Source: Tilletia caries (taxonomy: Eukaryota > Basidiomycota > Exobasidiomycetes > Tilletiales > Tilletiaceae). Taken from it: a stretch of DNA of 64,000 nucleotides. The notes below the pieces were generated by a model, which was not told the DNA's origin, did no database searches, and worked only from the letters and a program-made list of their open reading frames with translations. The position numbers were made by a program, and so were the translations under genes. Location: positions 558,001 to 622,000 of the forward strand of contig JALUTQ010000041.1 of assembly GCA_032718865.1 (NCBI GenBank), written 5' to 3'. Shown in pieces: positions 1 through 9,652 of this stretch. How positions within the stretch are numbered: position 1 is the first letter of the stretch; the number at the start of each line of letters is the position of its first letter.

Positions 1-667
1 GCTCCGAAGCCTTATGCACGACCCGCATGTCTGCTGATCCGTGCGCGCGCACCACCAAATGGCGTGCTGGCGTGAGGAGAAGGGGAACGTTCGCTTTCGG
101 ATTGATGGCTTGCGCCGCGTCCGCGGTCATGACGCACGTTGGAACATTATCCGGGCTCAACGATGCCCATACCTCCGAGGCGGTGGTCACACGTGCAGGA
201 ACCATGAGCCCCAGAGATGGTGATGTAGCCGGAACGCCCGGTGCCAACGAGCGCGGCGAGGCGGGCTCCGACCCTGGCACCGGAGTGGAGTCGGGTGCCG
301 ACGCGCTGCGATCAGCAAGGGAAGATGGGAGTGGGCGCGGAGCCGAAGACAGGGAGGCCGATGAGCCGTACCCCGAAGAGGGAGAAGCCGAAGGAAGATG
401 CGAAGTGGCCCGCCAGCGCCGATCGCGAGTGGGGGACTGTCCCGCTGTGGGAGCCGAAGCTGATGATGACGTGGAAATTGAGGACGGGGAAGCAGAGAAA
501 GAAGGAGCCGAGATCTCTATGCGCCACCGACGATCCCGCCGAGCCGCGACCGTGCTCATGGGCTCAGAGCCTGGCGCTGCCGGAGACACTGGAGAAGTGG
601 GAGACGAGAGAGGTTGTGTCACTGCCGCGATGCGCCAGCGCCGATCCCGTCGGGCGCCAGCAGCCAT
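1..667 (-). CDS. Probable N-terminus of the tyrosine-recombinase ORF of element A (partial)
   Basis: A reading frame on the minus strand stays open from about 915 to the window edge; its first in-frame ATG is at 667. It directly follows the RNase H frame, the place where elements B and C carry their recombinase ORF. The visible part is rich in Ser, Pro and Ala and contains four spaced copies of an RRDRRWR-like basic motif about 105-110 bp apart (near 736, 645, 530 and 418). No catalytic residues are present, because these lie in the C-terminal half of such proteins. A plus-strand frame over the same DNA (27-695) is probably a shadow. Assignment rests on position and composition only. Confidence 0.5.
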   Translation of the reverse strand, partial: MAAGARRDRRWRIAAVTQPLSSPTSPVSPAAPGSEPMSTVAARRDRRWRIEISAPSFSASPSSISTSSSASAPTAGQSPTRDRRWRATSHLPSASPSSGYGSSASLSSAPRPLPSSLADRSASAPDSTPVPGSEPASPRSLAPGVPATSPSLGLMVPARVTTASEVWASLSPDNVPTCVMTADAAQAINPKANVPLLLTPARHLVVRAHGSADMRVVHKASE

Positions 668-2093
668 CGAGGCTGTCGAACGGAGGATGTGCTGAGTGGT
701 AGAGACGGAAGCATAGAGAGCGGAGATTGATGAGCGGCAGCGCCGATCACGACGAGGACCGTCGGTGGGCGCGCTTGGAAGGAGAGGAGAAGGAGAGACC
801 GTAGCCGAGGAAACTGTAGCTGAGAGAACTGAAGAAGGGGGGGGGCATGTTGTCGATTGGCGATGAGGCCGTCTCCCGTCGCAAACGACACCGACGAGAG
901 ACCTGCGACGCGATCATGGGTGAAGGGCAGCGCCTAAGACTCCTTGCCACGGCGCGGCCCAATCGAACTCGAGGGGGGCAAACAGCGAGCAGTCGCCCCT
1001 AGAGGGAGCGTCGGCCGGGTTGTCCGCCGACGCGACGTAGGACACGGACATGGTGATGTTGCGTCCCGATGCCAGTTCCGCAATCGATGCCAAACACCGA
1101 TTCGTCCACCGGCTCCGTGACCGTCCTTTGCGCACAGCATACACCACCCCCATGTTGTCCACCGCAAATTGCACCACACATTCCTTTGCCCCCGCCGCCA
1201 CGCAGGCCTGCAGAGCCAAGTGCAGGGCCCAGGCTTCCATTACCCCGATGTCAACATCATCGTTATCGATGGCGCCCGGGAGTGGCCAGAAGCAGGCACG
1301 ACCGTCCAAGACCACGCCGCAGCCCAGGTCGGAGGCGTCCGAGTAGAGGGTGTGCTCGTACGATGTCGTAGGGATGTGGAATGAGCGTGCGAGTGAAGGT
1401 GTCTGGAGGAATCCCAGCCATTCCCGGACTTCGGCATGCGCGGCCGTTGACAACGCCAAGCTGTGCCAGGGGAAAGAGCGGTCAAAGCGAGAGCGCAGCG
1501 CGTAGAGAGCGTTGAGGTGGCTGCGCCGCTCGGAGAATATTGCGCAAGTGTGGACGAGAGTGCCGAGAACGCTGGAAGTTTGGCGGTAATTGACCTGCTT
1601 AGGTTGGAGGAAAGCCGACAGCTTGCGAAGGTACTTTTTCCCTTTTTCTCTTCGGTGAGGGCGACTGTGCCAGCGTCAAGATCCCATTCAAACCCCAACA
1701 GCGTGAAACGACGCGTCCATCCGAAGCGCTTCGTCGCGTGAACTTTCCACCCGAAGCAGTTGACCGCCGCGTATACGTCCGCCTCCGGGGGGGGGGGGGG
1801 GGAGGCTGACCCAGCTCTGCGTCGTGCAAGACCATGTGGTCATCCGCGAAGTGGCGCGCCCGTAGGGATGGTAACTGGTGCTCCAGCCAAGCGCAGGAGA
1901 CGTCGCACAGTTGGCCAAAGATGGCCGACATCGTCGCGATCCCGAACATGCCGACAACCCACACGAAGAGTTGGCCGGCGACCCCAAACACAAAGCGACG
2001 TCTTTGAGCCGGGAGGTTCGGAACCTGCTGATATGCGTCCGCCAAATCATACCCCATGACCTGCGCTGTGCTTGATGCTCCAGAAAGAAGCAC

Positions 2094-2795
2094 CTGAGTA
2101 GGGAGAGAGGGGAAAAGAGAAGAAGCAGCCAAACTAGTTAGCCTCGGATAGAACTTAGGCGCAGACAACGAAGGGTACGGCAGCGTCTGGGGAGAAATGG
2201 ATCAGGGTGGGTTCGAGGCTTGCTGCCGCCGGCATCAACATCTCGCCCCGACCGAGGACTGCGCCCCTTGCCTGCCGCCTGCCTACGGACTATGAAGTGG
2301 TGGGGAGCCAATGGCTGCCTGTTCCACAGCGGGGCCCCGCGGTAACGACCCAAAGCCGGAGTACCTGGGGTGCCAAAGGAAGGCGCGCAGTGACAGCACG
2401 CAGCTGGACACCGACAGAAAGGGTCCGTGGTGACGGCGCAAAGCCAGATACCAGGAGGGAAGGACGCACGGCGACGGCGCGAGGCCAGAAAACCGGCAGA
2501 GCAGCTGTGGTGACGGCGCGAGGCCAGAGTACCAGGAGAAGGACAATGTGGCGACGGCGCAAAGCCAGAATCCCAGGGCGACGGCGCAAGGCCAGAGTAC
2601 CCGAAGAAGCCGACCAGCACGGCGACGGCGCATGGGCCAGAGTACCGGCGAGAGAAGGAGAGTGATGATGACGGCACGATGGCCAGAGAACCAGCTGCTG
2701 AAGGAGGGAAAGAGGGAAGTGGTGCTGGCACATCCTGCATAGGCCAGGGTAACGACTGGGAGAACAGGAGACTGAGAACAGGGAGAGCAACTCAC
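2094..2795 (-). other. Probable spliceosomal intron inside the RT of element A, expanded by a minisatellite
   Basis: The segment has a GTGAGT donor at 2795 and a CTCTCTCCCTACTCAG acceptor ending at 2094. It is 702 nt long and phase 0. Removing it joins the N-terminal RT region to the DLADAY motif. Element C has a 260-nt phase-0 intron at essentially the same point of its RT. Most of the 702 nt is a degenerate tandem repeat, listed separately. Confidence 0.6.
2340..2700. repeat. Degenerate GC-rich minisatellite within the element A intron
   Basis: About nine imperfect units of roughly 25-45 nt share the core GACGGCGCAAGGCCAGAGTA (plus strand). Variants occur near 2430, 2470, 2510, 2550, 2580, 2620 and 2670. 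Spacing is irregular, so this is a diverged array rather than a clean microsatellite. Confidence 0.75.
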
Positions 2796-3297
2796 TTTGA
2801 CCTCTTCCAACAGGAACCACTCGCATTCCCATGGCTCGTCCTTGACTTCCTTGTTGATCGACTCCGGTATGCCGCTAAAACCAGGACCAACCGAAGAGTG
2901 CGGCGACCAGAATGCATTGAAGCAGACCCTGTTCTTCTCCGGTTTGGTGGTCGTCGCTGGTGTGTGGACAATGGTGAGAGGAATCGAAACAAATGGACCA
3001 GCCACATTTTCGATTTCCGCCTGTGTGAAAGGGCCGTAGGCCCAGCCCTCTTCTAGGGCCTTCTCCTTCCACTTTTCAACCACAGGGAGCTGCTCCGCCT
3101 TGAAATGGTTAGGAGCCACGTATGTTCGCAACGGCATGGTGAGTGGACCCATGGAGAATCCCGAGGCTACTCCGTCCACAACGTGAGACAGCCGTACCTG
3201 GTGCGAAGCTGGCAGGATCCTCAGCGCGGTCTCAAACGCTGACGGCACCAACGATGAGCATCGTGCCGCCGTAAAGGCGTGAGACGCCGACTGCAGC

Positions 3298-4805
3298 TCA
3301 GTTTGATGAGGTGTTTGAGCACTTGACGGCGGGGTGACCGTCGGTTCCACATTTGGAACAGTAGTGACCGAAGCTGCACCGTCCGATCTCCGGCAGGCAC
3401 TCTTTGCCGCAATTGAATCGGTGGCAGAAGACCAACGGCTTTCCTTTCCACCTCCAACCCAGGCGGCTGATGTTCTCAAGGTTGGGGGAGTGTGGCTGAG
3501 GGCAGTTCTTGAAGTCGTGGTCCGTCTGCCGGAGGCAAGCCGTGCAGAATTCGAGCGCCGGTCTTCCAGCGCTGTCGTCGCGAGGGCCTGTGGGAACGCT
3601 AGCGCCACCATCCCGGCCTGAAGAGGAGGGAGGCGCCCGCCGAAAGGGCTTGTTGTTGTCGTCCCAATCGCGATGGCGACGCTTGCCCGTTCCATGAGAC
3701 GATCCTTCGCCCTGTTGGGAGTGAGAGGTCTGATTCTGACGCTTGGGCGTAGCCGGACCAGATGAGAGGTGGGCGGGCGCGGGAACTGCAGCTGGAACGT
3801 TGAATATGGCCGGTTTCTGGGCATCCTCCATAGCTTGCCGATGCGATTATTGTCGTCCCCTTCAGCCTTGAGCAGCTCTGCGACCCAGGTTTCGCCGATG
3901 CCCGTGAAATCGTCCACAAAGCCAGGCGGCTTGCCGCACTGCCTCTCAGCCTTCCGAACCATGTCGGCATTGATGGCGCCAACGTCAAAAGCCATTCCGA
4001 CCCCCGGCTCACGCTTTGCCCACATCGCCTCTAGGGTTTGCTTGATGTACCGGCGCCACACTGGCCAGTGGATGTCTGCCGCCCGTGTCATGATCTCAAC
4101 GTGCAGATCTTCCAGGATGTTTGCATGGCTCTTGTTTGCCTCCGCCGCCGGCGGGGCCACTGCTCGGCAGATGGTCGCCAAGGCCTGAATGGCCTGGTGT
4201 GTGGGTCCGCGTGGAAGGAAATTGTCCTTGCGATAGGCATCGTTAATGCGCTCTTGCTGCTTGGCGTTGAGAGGGAAGGTGAGGGTCTTTCGAGTTTCCC
4301 CATCCTCTGCACCCACGAACGCCTCGACCGTGAGCCAGATGAGAGGAGGTCGCACGCCCTTCCTCACGAGCTCGACAATGTCAGCCGGAATCGAGTATGT
4401 CGCGCCCGGCCAAGGAACAACTACCGCGCTCGCGTGTCCAGGATCCACTTCCCAGGACGGAAGACCGACAGCGTCTTTGTCCTTGTCGGCTTCTTTTCCC
4501 GCCCGAAGCTCGTCGATGATCTCCTTGGTGACCTTGGTCACCTCCTTGACCGCAGCTGTAGCCGCCTGTGCCACTACCTGCGCGATGGTGTTTGCCTCCT
4601 GCTGCTGATTTTCTGCCATCTTGGTTTGAGAGATGTCTATGTCGTCTGTGAAGTTTGAGTTAGTTCCTACTTCTTGAAGCGAGCGAGCGAGCAAGTCGAG
4701 CGAGTGATGGTTCTCTCGACGCAGCCGCGCGTCTTCGCTCTCGTGTTTATTTTCACTCTCCTTGCTCATCTCACTACCTCGCAAGGCTCCGCGTTCCGCT
4801 CTCAT
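3298..4805 (-). pseudogene. Gag-like ORF of element A with C-terminal zinc knuckles, frameshifted
   Basis: The frame starts at 4805; alternative ATGs are at 4769 and 4619. It runs about 320 codons before shifting frame near 3835, and the continuing frame ends at 3298. The C-terminal part has a cysteine/histidine cluster (CTACLRQTDHDFKNC, then CHRFNCGKECL and CSKCGTDGHPAVKC), typical of nucleic-acid-binding Gag C-termini. The equivalent proteins of elements B and C have similar knuckles in the same place. The RT frame overlaps the gag stop, as in element C. No closer family assignment is possible from the sequence alone. Confidence 0.65.
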
Positions 4806-5042
4806 ATGCAGAACTAATCATAACAGCTCGAGCATGCTGGATCGCATTCGTGCTGTCCAGTATCACGCTATTGCATGCGAGTCAGGGCCCGTGCAACATA
4901 CGTGGGCCGCTCGCGGCCCTAGCATATACGATTCTGGATGATTGGAGTTCGCAGAAAGCTGAAGCGAGAACTCAAAGAACTTAAGTCTGCCGGCCTAGTG
5001 TGGTGGGCAGATCCAGGAAAACGTGGCCTCTGACCTCTGGCC

Positions 5043-7808
5043 TCAGGAGCACAGCGCATCGCCGCCTCCAACAATTTCGAGGTCCACAGATTCGAAGGGA
5101 TCCGAAGGGAGCGCAACAGCAAAGTTGCGGACGCATATCCGCTCGTCTGACGAAGCGGAGATGAGATGGGTTCCATCCACCGCCAAGCTCAGGATCCGAC
5201 CGCTATGGTCCCGGAACTCAGCCAGCGGCTCTGGCTCGAAATCATGTTCGAGTGCTCGGTCGCGTGAGGAGGATCCAGCGGCGATAGCATTGTACGATGA
5301 TAGCCTCATCTCGGACGTCGACGCCAACGCAGTGGCCGCAGAGGAGCTGGCAAGTCGAGGCGTGGCCGCAGAGGAGCTGGCAAGTCGAGGCGCGGCCGAA
5401 GCAAACGAGTTCGAAGGTGAAGCCAGTCGTTCCGATGCGACCGCCGCCGTTGCTGCGACTTCGGTGCTAGGCATCGGCAGACCAAGTCCTAGGCCCGCTG
5501 TCGCCGTCTGCAGCGATGCAACCGCAAACTCGCTCTGATCTGAACCTGAGCCCATGACCCGATTTGAAGACTGTTGCGGGAGCGTGTGGTCCACCGCGGG
5601 CACATGCCAGCACAGCACGAGGCAGTCATAGCCTCCGCTGACGAGTAAAGCCCGTCGGGAGTCGTAAGCGAGCGCGCGAACCATCTTGCCATGTCCCTTC
5701 AGCGTCTGCTTGCACTCGCCCGTGCGGGCGTCCCATATCTTGATCGTCGGCTTGCTGCCTGTTGCAATGGTGTTGCCCTGGGCGACAACACACGCCAGGC
5801 CTTCGAGCTGCTCGCTCATGACTTTGCGTACGAGAGTCTCATTCTCGAGGTCCCAGATGTAGAACGCGGGATCACCGGATGCGGAGATGGCCAGACTGCC
5901 CGAGAGGGCGATCCCGTTCACTGCTGTCGCGTGCTCGGCAAACCTCCGGACCAGATCACCCGTCTTGCGATCCCAGACTCGGACGACCCGCTCCTTCCCG
6001 CAAGAGACAATGTACTTGTCGTTCAGTGCGACATTGAGTACCGAGTCCTCGTGACCTTGTAAGCGAGCGAGGACAGTGGGCTCCGAATGGCTAACCCCGC
6101 CGTCGACGCCTACGAGGGAGACTCTTTCGCGCAGGCCACAGGTAAAGTCCCAGACCAGCACGGTATGATCCGAGCTTCCTGTGACAAGCAGCTCATCGTC
6201 GTACTGCAGGCAAAGCACGCTACGCGCATGTCCTGCCAGGGTATGAACACACCGACCCGTCGCCCGATTCCAGACTTTGACCGTGCAGTCTTTGGACCCA
6301 GACACGATGCGCCCGGCACCCTCAAAGAAGGAGCTATCCATGCGGATGCAGTAGATGTTGCTCTCGTGTCCCTTGAGATACGAACTCACAGGCCGATTGA
6401 ATGCATCGTCGTTCCCGGTGGAGCCTGTCCTGTTTTGTATCCGAGTCGGCCTCGAGGCGCTTTCCGCTCGTCGTGATGGGAGAGGCAACCCCCATCGACG
6501 ATCGAGTTCCCAGCGGGCCATGCACAGTCTTCGCCAATCCAGATCGTCGAAATGGTCGACTTCGGATCCGAAAGAGCCTGAGGCTGAGGTACGAATGCGC
6601 TCGTGTTCCCCAAGCGCTCGTTGCGTCATGTTTGGGCGTGACCGAGTTGGTATTGCCGATGACGGCCGCTTCACGCTTCCTGTTGCGGTCAACGAGAATG
6701 GTGCTCTGCCTGATTTTGGCTGCCCGCCTTCCTCTTCGGCGAGTTGTAGCCGCAAAGGCGAAGGTGAAGTCGGTACCGTCCGGGACAGGGACGTCGATGC
6801 GCGTCGGTCTGAGGGCAGATTGTGCTGTGACGAATGAGATTCGAGCAGGTCCGCTGTTGAAGGAGCGTCCGCGTGGACACTCTGCCGTCTTCGCCGTTGG
6901 AGTTGTTCTGTCGCTGACTGTGCCATGCTCGCCGCTCCGCTCAGCACTCGAGAACGCACACTGCTGGCCAGATCCCACGAGGGTCTGGACGAGGGCGAAG
7001 AAGCGCGCGAAGAGCTGTTCGTAGCTATACCGCCGCCGCCGCCGCTGCCCAGAGTGAGTGAGGACAGATCTGGTAAATGCGCCGCGATCCAGCTCTTGCG
7101 CCCGCGAGGTCTGCAGAGAGCGCTAGGCGGGGGTTGCGCAAGATTGATGTATGGTAACGGCGCGATCGTCGTTCTCTCCTGCTCATGCGTCTGCATCATG
7201 GAGTGCCACAGGATCGAGCCGTGGTGATGATGCTCATGCGGCTGATCGGCGGTCGCAGACGCGAAGGATGAGCTCGAAACAGAAGCAGCGACAGTGGGAG
7301 ACTCGGCGCGAGCAGATTCCGAGGCAGAAGCGGCAGCGAGCTCGCGCGCATGTCGTTCCAGCACAATCCGGGTGTCTGGCCTGATGGTCCATGTGGGGGT
7401 TTGGAGGTACACCGCCTGCCAGAGTCCGTTGTACTGCCTGACAAGGCCGTACCAGCTTCGACACACTTGGGAGACAGCGATCAGATCGCGCACATCGGAC
7501 AAGTGGCGGAAGATGTGCACCGCCAGTTCGGGCGGGCAGTTGTCGAAGAAGGCTGCAGTCGAACACAGGAAAAGCGAGTGTGTCGCGATCAGCATGACAG
7601 CGCCAGGGCTCCGTGTGCCTCCCAGAAATGAGCTTCTCAGCTCGCACTCACCAAAGGAGGTGCCTTCGTCCTGGAGGAACACGGCCTCGTCGTCGGCTTC
7701 GTCTAGACCGCGTTCGCTGCCCGAACAGTCCGGAGGCGACGTTCTCCTCCAGCCGGCGTCGAGGATAAGCTCCCTTGTGCGCATGAGCGGAGAGCGTGGC
7801 GAGAACAT
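5043..7808 (-). CDS. F-box and WD40-repeat protein, putative SCF ubiquitin-ligase substrate receptor
   Basis: The two-exon model is 7808-7652 and 7552-5043, giving 888 aa. The 99-nt intron has a GTGAGT donor and CTGCAG acceptor. It is a multiple of three, so an unspliced frame also stays open, but splicing gives a cleaner join just before the F-box. The F-box (PPELAVHIFRHLSDVRDL) lies about 55 residues in. A long Ser-rich linker follows, then about seven WD40 repeats with typical GSxDxTVxVW patterns and a final repeat at the C-terminus after a low-complexity insert. F-box/WD40 proteins usually bind Skp1 through the F-box and phosphorylated substrates through the propeller; which Cdc4/Met30/Pop-like member this is cannot be told here. 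The start could lie in an upstream exon. Confidence 0.85.
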   Translation of the reverse strand: MFSPRSPLMRTRELILDAGWRRTSPPDCSGSERGLDEADDEAVFLQDEGTSFGECELRSSFLGGTRSPGAVMLIATHSLFLCSTAAFFDNCPPELAVHIFRHLSDVRDLIAVSQVCRSWYGLVRQYNGLWQAVYLQTPTWTIRPDTRIVLERHARELAAASASESARAESPTVAASVSSSSFASATADQPHEHHHHGSILWHSMMQTHEQERTTIAPLPYINLAQPPPSALCRPRGRKSWIAAHLPDLSSLTLGSGGGGGIATNSSSRASSPSSRPSWDLASSVRSRVLSGAASMAQSATEQLQRRRRQSVHADAPSTADLLESHSSQHNLPSDRRASTSLSRTVPTSPSPLRLQLAEEEGGQPKSGRAPFSLTATGSVKRPSSAIPTRSRPNMTQRALGEHERIRTSASGSFGSEVDHFDDLDWRRLCMARWELDRRWGLPLPSRRAESASRPTRIQNRTGSTGNDDAFNRPVSSYLKGHESNIYCIRMDSSFFEGAGRIVSGSKDCTVKVWNRATGRCVHTLAGHARSVLCLQYDDELLVTGSSDHTVLVWDFTCGLRERVSLVGVDGGVSHSEPTVLARLQGHEDSVLNVALNDKYIVSCGKERVVRVWDRKTGDLVRRFAEHATAVNGIALSGSLAISASGDPAFYIWDLENETLVRKVMSEQLEGLACVVAQGNTIATGSKPTIKIWDARTGECKQTLKGHGKMVRALAYDSRRALLVSGGYDCLVLCWHVPAVDHTLPQQSSNRVMGSGSDQSEFAVASLQTATAGLGLGLPMPSTEVAATAAVASERLASPSNSFASAAPRLASSSAATPRLASSSAATALASTSEMRLSSYNAIAAGSSSRDRALEHDFEPEPLAEFRDHSGRILSLAVDGTHLISASSDERICVRNFAVALPSDPFESVDLEIVGGGDALCS
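5332..5391. repeat. Perfect 30-bp tandem duplication inside the F-box/WD40 gene
   Basis: Two identical 30-bp units lie side by side (5332-5361 and 5362-5391). On the coding strand they duplicate ten residues, PRLASSSAAT, in the low-complexity insert before the last WD40 repeat. The frame is kept. Confidence 0.9.
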
Positions 7809-7903
7809 GGTTGAGGTGGCGAGTTACAGCTGCCTGCGCTTGCTACACCTTGCGAATGGTCGTCAGTGCAGCAGAGAGCCTCATTGCCTGCAGCACAGAC
7901 ATG

Positions 7904-7936
7904 GCAGCATCAGCATCAGCATCAGCATCAGCATCC
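7904..7936. repeat. CAGCAT hexanucleotide microsatellite upstream of the F-box gene
   Basis: Five or so CAGCAT/CATCAG units lie about 100 bp upstream of the F-box gene start codon. Confidence 0.85.
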
Positions 7937-9652
7937 ACAGGAGTCAGGACCATGCGTGTTCCAAGACGATGCGTCGATGACCCAGCCGAGTAGAACTCAA
8001 CCCGATCTCGACAAACAAACAAATCGCACAACGCAACTCTCCAGGCAGGCGGCCGCAGACAACGCGACTGCCCTTCGTACAAGCTGGTCTCCTGGTCTTC
8101 TCCTGGACCCCTCTGCTCGGGCCCTCGCCCCTCCCGCAGCCGAAACCAAACCTTGCGCTGAGCCGGAGGCTGGCCGTTGTTCTTACCGCCGCTATGTTCT
8201 CCGCCGCCTCCCCTGCCCGGTTCCAAGTCTACCGGTTATTCTTGCTTCGTCAGAATCCCAGATTCAGACGCGCTTCAGCTTGGACACAAGGGCGGTGCAG
8301 TCTGCTATGTAAAGCGTGCGGAGAGAATCGTGCAGATGGCTACTGTGGAGAAAGTCGAGCTTGAGAAAGGGCGGTTGAGGATTCAATTTATCGGTCGATC
8401 TCCCTGTCCCGCTGTGGCCGCCCTTTCATCACACGAGCCAAAGCACAAGCTGACCACGCCGGAGAGTCTGCAGGGAGCCCCTCTAACGTTGACGCGAAGG
8501 AAGGAGCGAGAGAAGAGAGCGTTTTATTAGCTTGGAAAACCTAGAGGGATCATATACGGAACGAAGAGTTGAGAAAGAGATTTGGCAGAACACAGTAGTC
8601 GACCGGACGCAGGAGCGCGAAGAGGTGGGGAGTGGAGAGAGGTATGTGGGGGATTGACCTTCCGGGGGGAACAGAAGGACGGGGGAAAGGGGCGAGTGTG
8701 TGGGGCGGAGGAGGGATCGAGAAGTCGTGCTGTTGAGTGGGCCAACCTGACTCTATAGGGGCCATCTCGCGAACCGTTAAATGATCCATCAAGCAGAAGC
8801 TGGTGCTGCGAGCGGATGGAGAGCTGGAGCCTGGAGGTCCTTGGGCCGACCGTCCATCTGGGAGAAAGGAAGCTTGAGAAATCTTGGTTCGGGGTGGGCG
8901 GGGCGGATTGGCTTTCGAAATGTCCTTGCGTCTCGAGTCGAGTACCGTTCGCGCCTTGGGATAGAAAATGAGAGAGGGAGTTCCCCCGGCGGGAACCAAG
9001 AGGGAGCGAAGGGCAGGAGAGGGTGGGGGAAGGACCATAATGGGGGCGTCCTGTCTTGATATCTTGATGTTGAGAACGTCGTCTTGCTTCGCAGCCCGAA
9101 TCTCGAATACCTTGAAGCCTCTCTCTTCTCTCCTCAGAACGAAAGCGCGGCGAACTGGCGGGGACGGGCTCGAGAGCAGTAGGTGGGGGGCCTAGAGACG
9201 AAAAACATGTAAGATATCTGGGGAGAGAATGGGTATTCGTCGGCGTGCCTTGCAATTTGTGGGTTGCAGGCAGAAAAAAGCGTTGATACGAAAGGGAAGC
9301 AAAGGCACGAAGGAAAGGGAAAGAGAGGGAAAGTTGTTAATTGAGGGGAATGGGAGTGCAAAGGAAAGCGTGGGGGGCGGGGCAAAGGAAAGATCCAGAG
9401 ACCGGGAAAGGGTTGGAGAAAGGATAGTGCGTTAAGTCGAGGGATGTCGTCTAAGGAGAGAGCGAGAGAGAGAGGGGCCCGTAATAGCAAATGAACCCAA
9501 TAGCGTGCGAAACTCCGAGAGGAGGGGTGTGAAATCGGGAAAGCAAGAGTCCGTGCCGTGTACGAATGCTCCAGTTGTCCCAATTTTTCGCCCCTTGTCC
9601 CGGACTAACGCGCGTGTACTCTGCTCTCCGCAGCAGCCGAAGAGACTTCCAT
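7937..9652. other. Intergenic region between the F-box gene and the proton-pump gene
   Basis: It should hold the promoter and 5' leader of the F-box gene (right to left from 7808) and the 3' UTR of the proton-pump gene. The sequence is purine-rich on the plus strand (GGAAAG/GAGAGA tracts at about 9230-9480). Open frames here show no recognisable domain. Confidence 0.5.

Larger units (their letters stand above)
914..3340 (-). pseudogene. Reverse transcriptase-RNase H of element A, with an intron and frameshifts
   Basis: The RT begins in a frame overlapping the end of gag. It continues to 2796, where a GTGAGT donor opens a probable intron (2795-2094) ending in a good polypyrimidine-CAG acceptor. 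The next exon carries the core motif region (DLADAYQQV) and FADD as the catalytic YxDD equivalent. A run of 16 G at 1787-1802 then shifts the frame. RNase H follows, with SDASD, MEAW, VDN and a C-terminal ADNPADAPSRG, ending at 914. The motifs fit the RT-RH of DIRS/Ngaro retroelements. The frame breaks make a functional product unlikely, unless the homopolymer length is a sequencing error. Confidence 0.75.
1..4805 (-). mobile_element. Tyrosine-recombinase retroelement A (DIRS/Ngaro type), decayed, cut by the window edge
   Basis: Reading right to left, the element has a gag-like region, a reverse transcriptase plus RNase H, and the start of a third frame that runs off the window. This gag, RT-RH, third-ORF order, with no integrase or methylase domain visible, matches Ngaro/DIRS-type retroelements B and C in this window, whose third ORF is a tyrosine recombinase. 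Frameshifts in gag (about 3835) and at a 16-G run in the RT (1787-1802) argue that this copy is inactive. Terminal repeats were not identified, so the outer limits are those of the coding span only. The recombinase catalytic region itself would lie beyond position 1 and is inferred by analogy. Confidence 0.8.

Noticed and set aside
27..695. Plus-strand 222-codon open frame with RQRRSRR repeats
   Set aside because: It overlaps the minus-strand frame that follows the RNase H of element A. The minus-strand frame is open further and fits the element's gene order, so the plus frame is most likely its shadow.
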